DNA of 64,000 nucleotides from Bacteroidales bacterium. Its GTDB lineage: Bacteria; Bacteroidota; Bacteroidia; Bacteroidales; Muribaculaceae. The first letter of the stretch is position 1. Each line of letters opens with the position of its first letter. Where the stretch lies: NCBI GenBank assembly GCA_004557825.1, contig SFFL01000002.1, positions 62,001 through 126,000 on the forward strand, read 5' to 3'. Below are positions 33,412-41,695 of this stretch, in pieces. The notes under the pieces were generated by a model that worked only from the letters and a program-made list of their open reading frames with translations, made no database searches and had not been told where the DNA came from. Both the position numbers and the translations under genes were made by a program.

Positions 33412-34857
33412 TCAGAATTGGAAATAGATAAATGTCTCCACGCCGCGCCCGAAGCCCAGCCCGAAGATTATCGCATAATAGATGGCCCAGCGAATCCAGG
33501 GCTGACGGATCTTCTCGATAGCCAGGCCGTGCTCCTTGCGGCGCTGAATCCACTCCACCGCAAGCATCACCACTATCATCGCCAGCGACACCCACATATC
33601 GTGCTCCACCATCCCCACCGGCTTTTTCAGCAGGCTGGCTCGGAACATTCCTTCGATATACTGCCAGGCGTCGGTGATGGTCTGTGCGCGGAAAAGCACC
33701 CAGCCGACTACCACCAGGAAGAAGGTCACGGCCATAGCGCGCATCTCCCTGAAAGTGGGGAATCGACTATCCTCTGCCACCACGCCCTTATATTTGCGGT
33801 TGCGCCCCAACAGAATCAGCGGCACGAACAGCAGCGCGTGATAGCCGCCCCAGGCTAAGAAAGTCCAGTTGGCCCCGTGCCACAGGCCGCTCACCAGGAA
33901 GATGGCGAAGGTATTGCGCACCACCTTCGGGCGCGACACCCGGCTGCCGCCCAGCGGAATATACAGATAATCCACAAACCAGGTGTTCAGCGAGATATGC
34001 CACCGCTTCCAGAACTCCCCGATGTTGCGCGAGAAGTAAGGTATGCGGAAGTTCTGCATCAGATTGTAGCCGAAAAGCCGCGCCGTGCCTATGGCAATAT
34101 CGCTGTAGCCCGAGAAGTCGCCGTAAATCTGAAATGAGAAGGCTATCGCGCCGATCCAGAGCGAACTGGCCGGGAGATTGTGATAATTCTCGAATACCGA
34201 ATTAGCCACCGCGGCGCAGTTGTCGGCCACGAGCACCTTCTTGAACAGACCCCACAGGATGCGCCGCGCTCCATCCACCGCCGCGTCATAGTCGAAGCGG
34301 TGAAGCTTGTAGAACTGCGGCAGCAGGTTGGTGGCGCGCTCAATCGGGCCGGCCACAAGCTGCGGGAAGAAAGCGATATACGCGAAGAAGGCGGTGATGT
34401 CGCGGGTAGGCTCCAGCTTCCGGCGGTACACGTCGATGCTGTAGCTCAGCGCCTGGAAGGTGTAGAACGAGATGCCCACCGGCAGAATCAGTTTCACCAG
34501 CATACCCGACGTGTCGCCGTCGAGAAACTGCGCGGCAAACTGCGTCACGAAGAAGTTGTAATATTTAAACAGGCAGAGAATACCCAGGTTTATCAGGATA
34601 TTCAGCCCGCAGAAAAATCGCGCCCTCGGGCGCCGGTCCTCCTGCCAGGCTCTGCCGATGGCGATGCCCGTGAGGTAGCTGCATAGCGACGTAAACGCTA
34701 TCAGCAGCAGGAACCGCCAGTCCCACCAGCCGTAGAAAAGATAGCTCACCGCAATGATAAACAGATTGCGCACCCTCACCCGCTGATTGAACGCCAGCCA
34801 GTAGAGCAGGAATACCACTATCAGAAATACGGCAAACTCTATGGAGTTGAAAAGCAT
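33412..34857 (-). CDS. MBOAT-family O-acyltransferase (AlgI-like)
   Basis: The 481-residue multi-pass protein starts MLFNSIEFAVFLIVVFLLYW. AlgI features include SYLFYGWWDWRFL, LPVGISFYTFQALSYSIDVY, LVAGPIERATNLLPQF and the catalytic His in SGLWHGANWTFLAWG. It should carry acetyl groups across the inner membrane for the AlgX-like partner. The long upstream extension to 35208 has no hydrophobic segment, runs into the divergent gene, and overlaps a TAACTTTG box at 34890-34897, so it is rejected. The acceptor polysaccharide is unknown. Confidence 0.93.
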   Translation of the reverse strand: MLFNSIEFAVFLIVVFLLYWLAFNQRVRVRNLFIIAVSYLFYGWWDWRFLLLIAFTSLCSYLTGIAIGRAWQEDRRPRARFFCGLNILINLGILCLFKYYNFFVTQFAAQFLDGDTSGMLVKLILPVGISFYTFQALSYSIDVYRRKLEPTRDITAFFAYIAFFPQLVAGPIERATNLLPQFYKLHRFDYDAAVDGARRILWGLFKKVLVADNCAAVANSVFENYHNLPASSLWIGAIAFSFQIYGDFSGYSDIAIGTARLFGYNLMQNFRIPYFSRNIGEFWKRWHISLNTWFVDYLYIPLGGSRVSRPKVVRNTFAIFLVSGLWHGANWTFLAWGGYHALLFVPLILLGRNRKYKGVVAEDSRFPTFREMRAMAVTFFLVVVGWVLFRAQTITDAWQYIEGMFRASLLKKPVGMVEHDMWVSLAMIVVMLAVEWIQRRKEHGLAIEKIRQPWIRWAIYYAIIFGLGFGRGVETFIYFQF

Positions 34858-35011
34858 ATTGCTGCGATGATGTGAAAAAAAATCGGGTGCAAAGTTACAT
34901 ATTTTAACCCGTAAAACACCCATATTTATCTGCCAAAAAGCCGTTTCGACATACATTTGCAGCCTATTTGCCACAAAATACACCCCCTCCGCTGCAAAAA
35001 CAGCATTAATA

Positions 35012-35043
35012 TTTGTGTTAGTTTTGGAAAAATCGTATCTTTG
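35012..35043 (+). promoter_or_regulatory. Promoter of the PpiD-like gene
   Basis: TTTG (35012-35015), a 20-nt spacer and TATCTTTG (35036-35043), about 52 nt before the start. Confidence 0.85.
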
Positions 35044-35095
35044 TGGGCTAAATCTGATAAAATAAAAACAATAACATAAACCTTTTTTACTGCAA

Positions 35096-37162
35096 ATGTC
35101 AGCACTCGAACAAATCCGACAGAGGCCCATCCTCATTATTTCGATTCTGGGTATCGCGCTTCTGTTGTTCATCCTCACCGCGGTCGATAACCCCGGCGAG
35201 CTTTTCACCGACTCTCACACTGTGGCTGAAGTTGACGGCCAGAAAATCGACTACATGGAATTCCAGCGCCGCGTGGAGCAGCAGTCGGAGCAGATGCGTC
35301 AGCAGGGCCACACCGACATCGACAACAACCGCATGCAGGCCCAGGTGCTCCAACAGATGGTCAACCAGCTCCTCCTCAAAGAGGAATTCAAAGACCTCGG
35401 CCTCGTCGTTACCGACAATGAGCTTTCAAAAGCCATGCTCGGCGACGCTCCCCACCCCTCGGTAGTGCGTATGGTGCAGCAGTTCGGATTCCCCTCAGCT
35501 CAGGAGCTTTACGACTACGCATTCAACTCCAACAAGTACGGCCTCCAGCCCGACCAGGCCCGCCAGCTCCAGGATGCCTGGACTGCCCTGGAAAAGAACA
35601 CCGAAGATATGATGCTCAGCGAGAAATTCAACTCGCTCTTCGCAGGTGCCCTCACCGCCAACAAGCTCGACGCTAAGGCTTACTACGATGACAACGCTTC
35701 TACTTCGACCATCGCCTACGCACGCAAGGACCTCTCCTCGCTGCCCGACGACCAGTTCAAGCCCTCCGAAGCCGACATCAACGAGCTCTACAACAGCGAG
35801 AAAAACCGCTTCCGCATCGACGAGGATCAGTATCTCATCGACTACATCACAGTCGACGTAGTTCCCTCCAAGGAAGACATCGCCGCTGCTCAGGCCGATG
35901 TGAACAAGGCTCTCGCTCAGCTGAAAGTAACCCCCGGCACCGAAGCCCTCACCGGCAACTCCAAATTCTACGTCGACCGCGTTTCCGCTCCCAAGAGCAA
36001 GCTCGAAGGTGGCCTCAGCCGCGCCCTCGACCGCATCCTCGCCGACAGCGTAGTCACCGTCTCCAACTTCGACAACCAGTTCGTGCTGGCCAAGCTCCTC
36101 GGTGTCACCAACAACGTCGACTCTGTGCTCCTCGACATGGCCGTCTTCGCTGAAAACGCCCCCGTCGACTCAGTGCTCGCCAAGCTCAACGGCGGCAGCC
36201 GCCCCGCCGACCTCGGCGAAAAGCTCATCGCCCAGAGCCAGGATTCAGTATGGATCTCGCTCATCGATCCCCAGCTGGCTATGATTAAAGACGACATCAA
36301 CGCTGCCGCCGACGGTCAGTACTTCACCAGCAAGAACAATCCCGGTGTGGCTATGAAGGTGCGCAGCCGTCGTGCTCCCGTCACCATCTACGACATCGCC
36401 AAAATCACCTACGACGTCATCCCCTCCAACGCCACCGTCAACAAGCTCAACTCCGACTTCCGCAACTTCCTGGCCACCAACGACACCCCCGAGAAATTCG
36501 CTGCTGCCGCTCCTAAAGCCGGATACAACGTAATGGAAGGCGTAGTCACCCCCTCCACCCTCGGCATCGGCTCCATCCAGGACACCCGCAACGCCGCCAA
36601 GTGGACCATCGACAACAAAAAAGGCGCCGTGAGCGGTGTATTCTCCAACGATAACGACTCCCGCCTCATCGCCGTAGCCGTGAAAGACGTTTACGACGGC
36701 GACTTCATCCCCGCCTCCAACACCCGCGTTCACGAATACCTTGAAAATAAGGTACGCGCACGTATGAAAGGCGAAAAACTCGTAGCCGACTACAAAGGCA
36801 AAGCCAAAGACATCGCCGGATACGCCGCAGCTATGAAAGTCAGCGTCGACACCACCACCGTCACCTTCGGCCAGCCCATGGTACAAGGCTTCGCTCCCTT
36901 CCAGGCAGCCCTCAACGCCAATGTTGCCGTAGCAAAGCAAGGCCAGCTCGTAGGGCCCATCGCCCTCGACGACGCCGTGATTGTCTTCAACGTAACGAAG
37001 ATCGACAAGACCGCCCGCCCCTTCGACTACACCAACGACGCCATGGCCTACAACCAGCGTGAAGGCGCAGCCATCCTCCAGCGCTCCCTTCCCGCCATCC
37101 TCCTCGGCAACAAGAAAGTCGACAACCGCATCCAGAAATTCTACTCCGCCGACGCCCGCTAA
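35096..37162 (+). CDS. SurA_N/PpiD-like periplasmic folding factor
   Basis: The 688-residue protein has an inner-membrane anchor (PILIISILGIALLLFILTAV, about 11-30), a SurA_N/PpiD chaperone domain (about 35-190) and a long periplasmic part. The parvulin-like region (about 340-450) lacks the clear HIL...GG motifs of an active isomerase, so the protein may be a holdase only. PpiD works near the SecYEG exit on newly exported proteins. Its codon use is strongly biased to C-ending codons, as in highly expressed genes. Transcription probably ends at 37313-37355. Confidence 0.85.
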   Translation: MSALEQIRQRPILIISILGIALLLFILTAVDNPGELFTDSHTVAEVDGQKIDYMEFQRRVEQQSEQMRQQGHTDIDNNRMQAQVLQQMVNQLLLKEEFKDLGLVVTDNELSKAMLGDAPHPSVVRMVQQFGFPSAQELYDYAFNSNKYGLQPDQARQLQDAWTALEKNTEDMMLSEKFNSLFAGALTANKLDAKAYYDDNASTSTIAYARKDLSSLPDDQFKPSEADINELYNSEKNRFRIDEDQYLIDYITVDVVPSKEDIAAAQADVNKALAQLKVTPGTEALTGNSKFYVDRVSAPKSKLEGGLSRALDRILADSVVTVSNFDNQFVLAKLLGVTNNVDSVLLDMAVFAENAPVDSVLAKLNGGSRPADLGEKLIAQSQDSVWISLIDPQLAMIKDDINAAADGQYFTSKNNPGVAMKVRSRRAPVTIYDIAKITYDVIPSNATVNKLNSDFRNFLATNDTPEKFAAAAPKAGYNVMEGVVTPSTLGIGSIQDTRNAAKWTIDNKKGAVSGVFSNDNDSRLIAVAVKDVYDGDFIPASNTRVHEYLENKVRARMKGEKLVADYKGKAKDIAGYAAAMKVSVDTTTVTFGQPMVQGFAPFQAALNANVAVAKQGQLVGPIALDDAVIVFNVTKIDKTARPFDYTNDAMAYNQREGAAILQRSLPAILLGNKKVDNRIQKFYSADAR

Positions 37163-37312
37163 TCCCCGCGCCCGCCCGGCTCGGCCCCGGCGCCTCGCCT
37201 GCAGCCCCGGCTTCTCACCACTGTTCAGCCTGCAGCCCAGCCAGCCGCCCGGCAAAGTAGATAAATCGTATATTGCGTATAATTCGTATATTGCGTATAA
37301 ATCGCATAATGC

Positions 37313-37355
37313 AAAAACAAGCAAGGCCGCCCAATGCGCGGCCTTGCTTGTTTTT
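37313..37355. terminator. Perfect bidirectional terminator
   Basis: Arms AAAAACAAGCAAGGCCGC (37313-37330) and its exact complement (37338-37355) with a 7-nt loop carry A5 on one side and T5 on the other. It serves the PpiD-like gene and perhaps also the DUF4434 gene. Confidence 0.95.
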
Positions 37356-37364
37356 GCACCTGCC

Positions 37365-37409
37365 TTCGGGCATGCGCCCTCAGCACTGTGTTGAGGGCGC
37401 ATGCCCGAA
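37365..37409. repeat. Dispersed 45-bp palindromic element, complete copy C
   Basis: 18-bp perfect arms (TTCGGGCATGCGCCCTCA and complement) surround the 9-nt loop GCACTGTGT. This is the reference copy for the family. Confidence 0.92.
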
Positions 37410-37460
37410 ATGGAGCATCCCCGCCTGCTGCCCTACCAGCGCAGCCCCTCCTTTTCTCCG

Positions 37461-37512
37461 GCCTTCCGAAGCGGAAGGCAGCGCGGCGCAGCCTCCTGTT
37501 CTCCTGTCTTTT
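37461..37512. repeat. Dispersed hairpin/CTCCTG element, copy 2
   Basis: A GCCTTCCGAAGCGGAAGGC hairpin is followed by AGCGCGGCGCAGCCTCCTG and TTCTCCTGTCTTTT. Compare 60416-60484 and the eroded copy at 7736-7790. Confidence 0.75.
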
Positions 37513-37550
37513 GCTATGCGCATTATGCATTCTGCATTACGCATTGAGCA

Positions 37551-38666
37551 TTATGCCTGGCGGGGGATGCCCATGTATTCGAGGTAGCGGTTGTAGAGGT
37601 TGCCGGCCTGGAGATAGGCCGACTGCGGGCTCATGAAGTGGCTGAACTCAAAGGTGATAGCCTTGTCGTAGCCGGCGCGTTTGGCGGCCTCAAGCTTCAT
37701 GCGCAGCTTCTCAAACTTGATGGGGAAGAAACGGATAGGCATATCGCGGTCGAAAGTCTCGGCGTTGGTCCAGCACTTGATGCCATATTTGTCGGCCAGC
37801 TTCTTGTTCACCTCGAAGAAAGCGTCAAGCTCATCATAGTCGATGTGCCCGTCCTGGAAAGCGCAGGCGTCGACCACCTCGTGGATGCCGTCGAAAATCT
37901 CGTTCCATTCCTTTTCGTGCTCCTGCACGCTCACAGCGTCCTCCTTCGTGAGAGTATTGTCGGAGGAAAGCACAGCCTTCTTGCCATCCATAAACGGGGA
38001 AATGAACGTGGGCAGACCCCCGGAGAGGTCCTTGCACAGCTTACCCATCTTTACAAACGACTCGATGGCGCCCTTTGTGGCGCGGCTGATTTCGCAGCTC
38101 AGATACCAACCGCCGAATGCGGGATAGTGGCCGTAGCGCTTCCACGCCTCCTCAATCACGTGAAGGTTGTCCTCGGTCATAATGCTGATATCCTTGTCGG
38201 GCACAAGACCGCCAAGGTCGTAGGTGCCGAACCAGAACTTCATGCCGTGGCGCTCGGCCAGACGCAGGAACATATCCACCAGATCCACGTGCGGCATATA
38301 AGCATTGTGCTTCTTCATCAGATACTCCGACGGATAAGCCGTAAATTTGCGCAGACCGCAGCGGATGAGGATCACATCCTTAATGCCGCAAGACTTCATG
38401 TGGCGGAAGTCGGCATCCCATTCGGCCTCGCCCCAGTTCTGGTGCGGGATATCGTAGGAAATTTCATCGAGGAACGTACCGGTGATGGGCAGACCCAGAC
38501 CGCGGGGCGTCACCGTGGGATACCCGCCGGTGAGCGACGCGCCGCCGGGCGAGGCGGCCACGGCTGCGGCAGCGGTTTTATCATCAACAGCCAGGGCGCC
38601 TGCGGGGAGAGCGAGCGCCGAAGCACCGAGAGCAATTTTCTTTAGAAAGCCTCTTCTGTTTTCCAT
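37551..38666 (-). CDS. Tat-exported DUF4434-type glycoside-hydrolase-like protein
   Basis: With the ATG at 38666 the product is 371 residues. The N-terminus MENRRGFLKKIALGASALAL is a twin-arginine signal, implying export of a folded protein. The mature part resembles the DUF4434 family, a TIM-barrel group related to glycoside hydrolases: DVILIRCGLRKFTAYPSEYL, FGTYDLGG, GGWYLSCEIS (candidate acidic residue) and AITFEFSHFMSP. Function is not established for the family. It is divergent from the fimbrillin-like gene, at the left edge of the polysaccharide locus, and could be part of it. Confidence 0.75.
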   Translation of the reverse strand: MENRRGFLKKIALGASALALPAGALAVDDKTAAAAVAASPGGASLTGGYPTVTPRGLGLPITGTFLDEISYDIPHQNWGEAEWDADFRHMKSCGIKDVILIRCGLRKFTAYPSEYLMKKHNAYMPHVDLVDMFLRLAERHGMKFWFGTYDLGGLVPDKDISIMTEDNLHVIEEAWKRYGHYPAFGGWYLSCEISRATKGAIESFVKMGKLCKDLSGGLPTFISPFMDGKKAVLSSDNTLTKEDAVSVQEHEKEWNEIFDGIHEVVDACAFQDGHIDYDELDAFFEVNKKLADKYGIKCWTNAETFDRDMPIRFFPIKFEKLRMKLEAAKRAGYDKAITFEFSHFMSPQSAYLQAGNLYNRYLEYMGIPRQA

Positions 38667-38927
38667 TTGCAAGATTTATAGTAGTGAATAAATGATAGTT
38701 ACAGATTGGATACATTAATGGCCATTTTGGCGCGGGAGGGCGCGTTTTCGCCTATTCCCATATACGCTTTTCGGCCGATTCCAATATAAGAGTATTGTGC
38801 CCCGGAAAAGCTACTCAAATTATTTTGAATTTTTTTGCAAAAATGTGAGTAGGTTTTTGCCATTTAACTACTCATAAGCACAGAGTCCGCAAAATTAACC
38901 ACATTTAACTTTAAAACTGTTTTACAC

Positions 38928-40499
38928 ATGAAAAAAATGCTTCCCCTTCTTGGGGTACTGGCTGCCGGCGCACTTTGCTCCTGCTCCAGCGACGAGCCCG
39001 CAGGCGCCAACCGCACCCCGGAAAATGTAATCAAGGTGGTCACCGATGTGCAGCCAATCTCTCGTGCCGGCCACGCCACCGAAACACTTAAGGAATTCGG
39101 TCTTACCATCTCCGGCGCCGAGGCCACCCTCTACGCCAACAAGAAGCTCACCGGCGACGCTATCGGCGGATGGAACACCGACGAAACAATGTACTGGGAC
39201 GACCAGGAGGCCGCTCATACAATCATCGCATACGCACCTTATATCGACGGCACCCTCGACGACAAGAGTGTCATCGACGTGAAAGTCCTTGAGGACCAGA
39301 CCACCGAAGAAGCCGTGATGGCTTCCGACTTCATCGCTATGAAGAAAGTCGGCTTTGTGCCCGCCACCGGCCTTGTCAACGGCAACCTGCCCGTGTCGAT
39401 GGCCCACATGCTCGCCAAGGTCTACCTCGAAATCACCTATCCCGACGCATATAAGAAGGAAGGTGTGAACCCCGTGACCAACGTGGCAGTTAACGGTATG
39501 CTCACCGCAGCCAAGTTTGACTTCGGCGCATTCGACGGCACAAACTCCACCCTGGCTCTCAACGCCAACGCCACCCCCACCGCCATCAAGCCTCTGGCTA
39601 CCAGCCACGCCAACACCACCGCTACCTACGAGTTCATCGCCATTCCCCAGACCCAAAGCTCGGTTGGCGTAAGCTTCAAGATCGCCGATACCCCCTATGT
39701 ATGGGATTACAGCGGTCTGAACCTCGAAGGCGGCAAAGCCTACACCATCAAGCTCAACATCACCTCCACAGGCGTTAACCTGGGCGGCGACGTCAACGTA
39801 GGCGACTGGGAAGACGGCGAGGAAATCGGCGGCAGCGCTACCGAGAAGCCCGAACCCTTTACCGTAACCGACATCAACGACCGCACCGCATGGCAAGTCC
39901 TCTGGGGCACATGCCAGTTCCCCGGCTATGGCACGTTCAGCAACCTCTTCGACAACGACCTCGAATCATCCTGGTTCTCTCACTACAACGAGGGCGAGAA
40001 AGATGGCGACTGGGTAATGTCTTACACTGCCGGCGATGCTCTCGCTATCATCGATATGCAGGAAGCCAACTGGGTGGCTGGCTTCGGCTTCCGTACCGGC
40101 TATCCCGATGTGATTCCCCAGCGTGTTGAGCTTTACGTCACCACCGACGCTGTGGACACCAACGTTATCACCGACGAAGAGCGCAACAAGATGAACAATG
40201 GTTTCGACTTCGTGCGCGACAAGGATGCTTACTTAGCCTTTGTAGACAAAGTAAATCAAGCTCAGGCAGCTTACGACTGGAAGCTTGTCGGCGCAATCGA
40301 CTGCGAATTTGATTTTGTTCAAAACATCAAGACTCTCGACCTCACTGAAGAGCAGCTCGCCAAGAAACTGGCCGGTCGCTACCTGAAGCTGGTAGTAAAA
40401 TACTACCCCCACTCTGTCAACGATATGGGTCGTGCGGGTCTCCGCGAACTCTTCGTCAAGAAGGTGAGCAAGCAGGACGGCAAGCCCGTAGTTCTCTGA
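38928..40499 (+). CDS. Fimbrillin-like lipoprotein with a C-terminal glycan-binding-type domain
   Basis: The 523-residue protein has lipobox AGALCSC|SSDEP. Residues about 30-300 resemble Bacteroidales fimbrillin/Mfa-like domains: an N-terminal EFGLTISGAEATLYANKK, SMAHMLAKVYLEITYP, and YEFIAIPQTQSSVGVSFKIA. Residues about 315-523 form a separate domain (DINDRTAWQVLWGTCQFPGY ... PDVIPQRVELYVTTDA ... GRYLKLVVKYYPHS ... LRELFVKKV) that matches the end of the DUF1735 lipoprotein at 47042-48628. The layout resembles discoidin (F5/8 type C)-like binding domains. The protein may be a surface or fimbrial-tip adhesin for the same glycan. It has its own terminator before fecR. Confidence 0.78.
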   Translation: MKKMLPLLGVLAAGALCSCSSDEPAGANRTPENVIKVVTDVQPISRAGHATETLKEFGLTISGAEATLYANKKLTGDAIGGWNTDETMYWDDQEAAHTIIAYAPYIDGTLDDKSVIDVKVLEDQTTEEAVMASDFIAMKKVGFVPATGLVNGNLPVSMAHMLAKVYLEITYPDAYKKEGVNPVTNVAVNGMLTAAKFDFGAFDGTNSTLALNANATPTAIKPLATSHANTTATYEFIAIPQTQSSVGVSFKIADTPYVWDYSGLNLEGGKAYTIKLNITSTGVNLGGDVNVGDWEDGEEIGGSATEKPEPFTVTDINDRTAWQVLWGTCQFPGYGTFSNLFDNDLESSWFSHYNEGEKDGDWVMSYTAGDALAIIDMQEANWVAGFGFRTGYPDVIPQRVELYVTTDAVDTNVITDEERNKMNNGFDFVRDKDAYLAFVDKVNQAQAAYDWKLVGAIDCEFDFVQNIKTLDLTEEQLAKKLAGRYLKLVVKYYPHSVNDMGRAGLRELFVKKVSKQDGKPVVL

Positions 40500-40530
40500 A
40501 TAGACAAGTTTTAAGATAAAAGATTGTGAT

Positions 40531-40583
40531 ACCGGCGCGCCGAGAAAGCGCGTCAGCGCACCCCCCTCGACGCGCCGGTTTTC
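40531..40583 (+). terminator. Terminator between the fimbrillin-like gene and fecR
   Basis: ACCGGCGCG (40531-40539) pairs with CGCGCCGGT (40571-40579) around an inner GCGC hairpin, followed by TTTT. Confidence 0.75.
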
Positions 40584-40615
40584 CCCCTTAACGTAAAAAT
40601 CAATTCACCCCCGGA

Positions 40616-41686
40616 ATGGACAATGTTAAGCTTACCGAACTGATACGTTTGCTATGCAGCCGGGAGATTAAAGTTCCCGACAATCTGGTAGAGCAACAGT
40701 GGCACGGAGTGATGCATCGCAGCAACATTCTGCGCAGCATCCTGCGCCGCCGCAACGTGCGCATCGGAGCCGCAGCCATTGCCACCGGGATCGTGTTCCT
40801 GGCCGGCGCCCTGATGTTCTTCAGCCGCCAGCAGGGTCAGCTCTTACCCGCCGAAGATATTGAATTTTACGCTCTGCACACTGCTCCCGCTTCGGAGACC
40901 GACTTCACCGGCAACACCCGACTGCGTGTAAAGGAAAGTGAAGAAATCGAGGTAAGCGCCACAAGGGCCAACTTCGACTACTCCTCCGGCTCAATCGTCT
41001 CCGACGCCGACACCATCGCACGCGGCGCCTCAAGCGCTCCCGGCCAGTACAACCAGCTGATAGTGCCCTGCGGCAAACACGCCAGCCTGAAGCTCAACGA
41101 CGGCACGGTGATTCACGTCAACTCCCACTCCCGTGTGGTCTATCCGGCCGACTTCCGTGTAGGCAACCGGGAAATATTCCTCGAAGGCGAAGCTTACTTT
41201 GATGTGGCCCACGACGCCAACCGCCCCCTCACAGTGCATACCTCGCGCTGCAAGGTGTGTGTGCTCGGCACCGCATTCAACGTCTGCGCCTACCCATCGG
41301 CCAAGAGCGACGACATTGCCCTCGCCCGCGGCTCGGTAAGGGTGGAGCAGCACAACAGCCGCCGCACTCTCTCCCCCGGCCAGCTCGTCTCGGCCGGTGA
41401 AAACTCCCTCTCCGATGTCGCTAACGTCGACATAAGCCAATACACCTGCTGGATGAACAACTATCTCATCTGCAACAACAAGCAGCTCGATGAGATCTTC
41501 GACCGGCTCCACTACATCTATGGTGTGGATTTTGTAACACCCGACGGACTCCAAAACATAAAGATTTCCGGCAAGCTCGACCTGCGCGAGTCGCTCGTCG
41601 ACGTGCTTGATATCCTCAATTACTCTATCCCGCTGAACTTCACACTGAAAGGTAACACCGTCAACGTAACAAGGCGTAACGTCTGA
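40616..41686 (+). CDS. FecR-family anti-sigma factor of the polysaccharide locus
   Basis: The 356-residue protein has a short cytoplasmic N-terminus, one transmembrane helix (about 50-69), a periplasmic FecR domain (DGTVIHVNSHSRVVYPADF, about 165-235) and a C-terminal DUF4974-type domain (TCWMNNYLICNNKQLDEIFD ... GKLDLRESLVDVLDILNYSI). FecR proteins hold an ECF sigma factor and release it when the signalling domain of a TonB-dependent receptor binds. The next gene encodes a SusC with such an STN domain. The sigma factor is not upstream as usual; the only candidate is at 57108. No TAnnTTTG promoter precedes it, consistent with sigma-dependent expression. Confidence 0.92.
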   Translation: MDNVKLTELIRLLCSREIKVPDNLVEQQWHGVMHRSNILRSILRRRNVRIGAAAIATGIVFLAGALMFFSRQQGQLLPAEDIEFYALHTAPASETDFTGNTRLRVKESEEIEVSATRANFDYSSGSIVSDADTIARGASSAPGQYNQLIVPCGKHASLKLNDGTVIHVNSHSRVVYPADFRVGNREIFLEGEAYFDVAHDANRPLTVHTSRCKVCVLGTAFNVCAYPSAKSDDIALARGSVRVEQHNSRRTLSPGQLVSAGENSLSDVANVDISQYTCWMNNYLICNNKQLDEIFDRLHYIYGVDFVTPDGLQNIKISGKLDLRESLVDVLDILNYSIPLNFTLKGNTVNVTRRNV

Positions 41687-41695
41687 AAACCAATC

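Larger units (their letters stand above)
37163..37550. other. Repeat-rich spacer with terminator, no gene
   Basis: This 388-nt region holds TCGTATA/TTGCGTATA words (37258-37312), a perfect bidirectional terminator, the complete 45-bp palindromic element, the hairpin/CTCCTG element (37461-37512) and a short run of GCATTATGC/GCATTACGC words (37515-37555). Peptides translated from it are repeat artefacts. Confidence 0.75.

Noticed and set aside
34858..35208. 117-residue N-terminal extension of the MBOAT protein
   Set aside because: It has no hydrophobic segment or conserved motif and overlaps the divergent gene and both promoter regions; AlgI homologues begin at the MLFNS position.
37225..37587. 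Small proteins in the spacer before the DUF4434 gene
   Set aside because: The frames are translations of the palindromic and hairpin repeats; the same peptide words recur at the other repeat copies near 3.7 and 54.2 kb.
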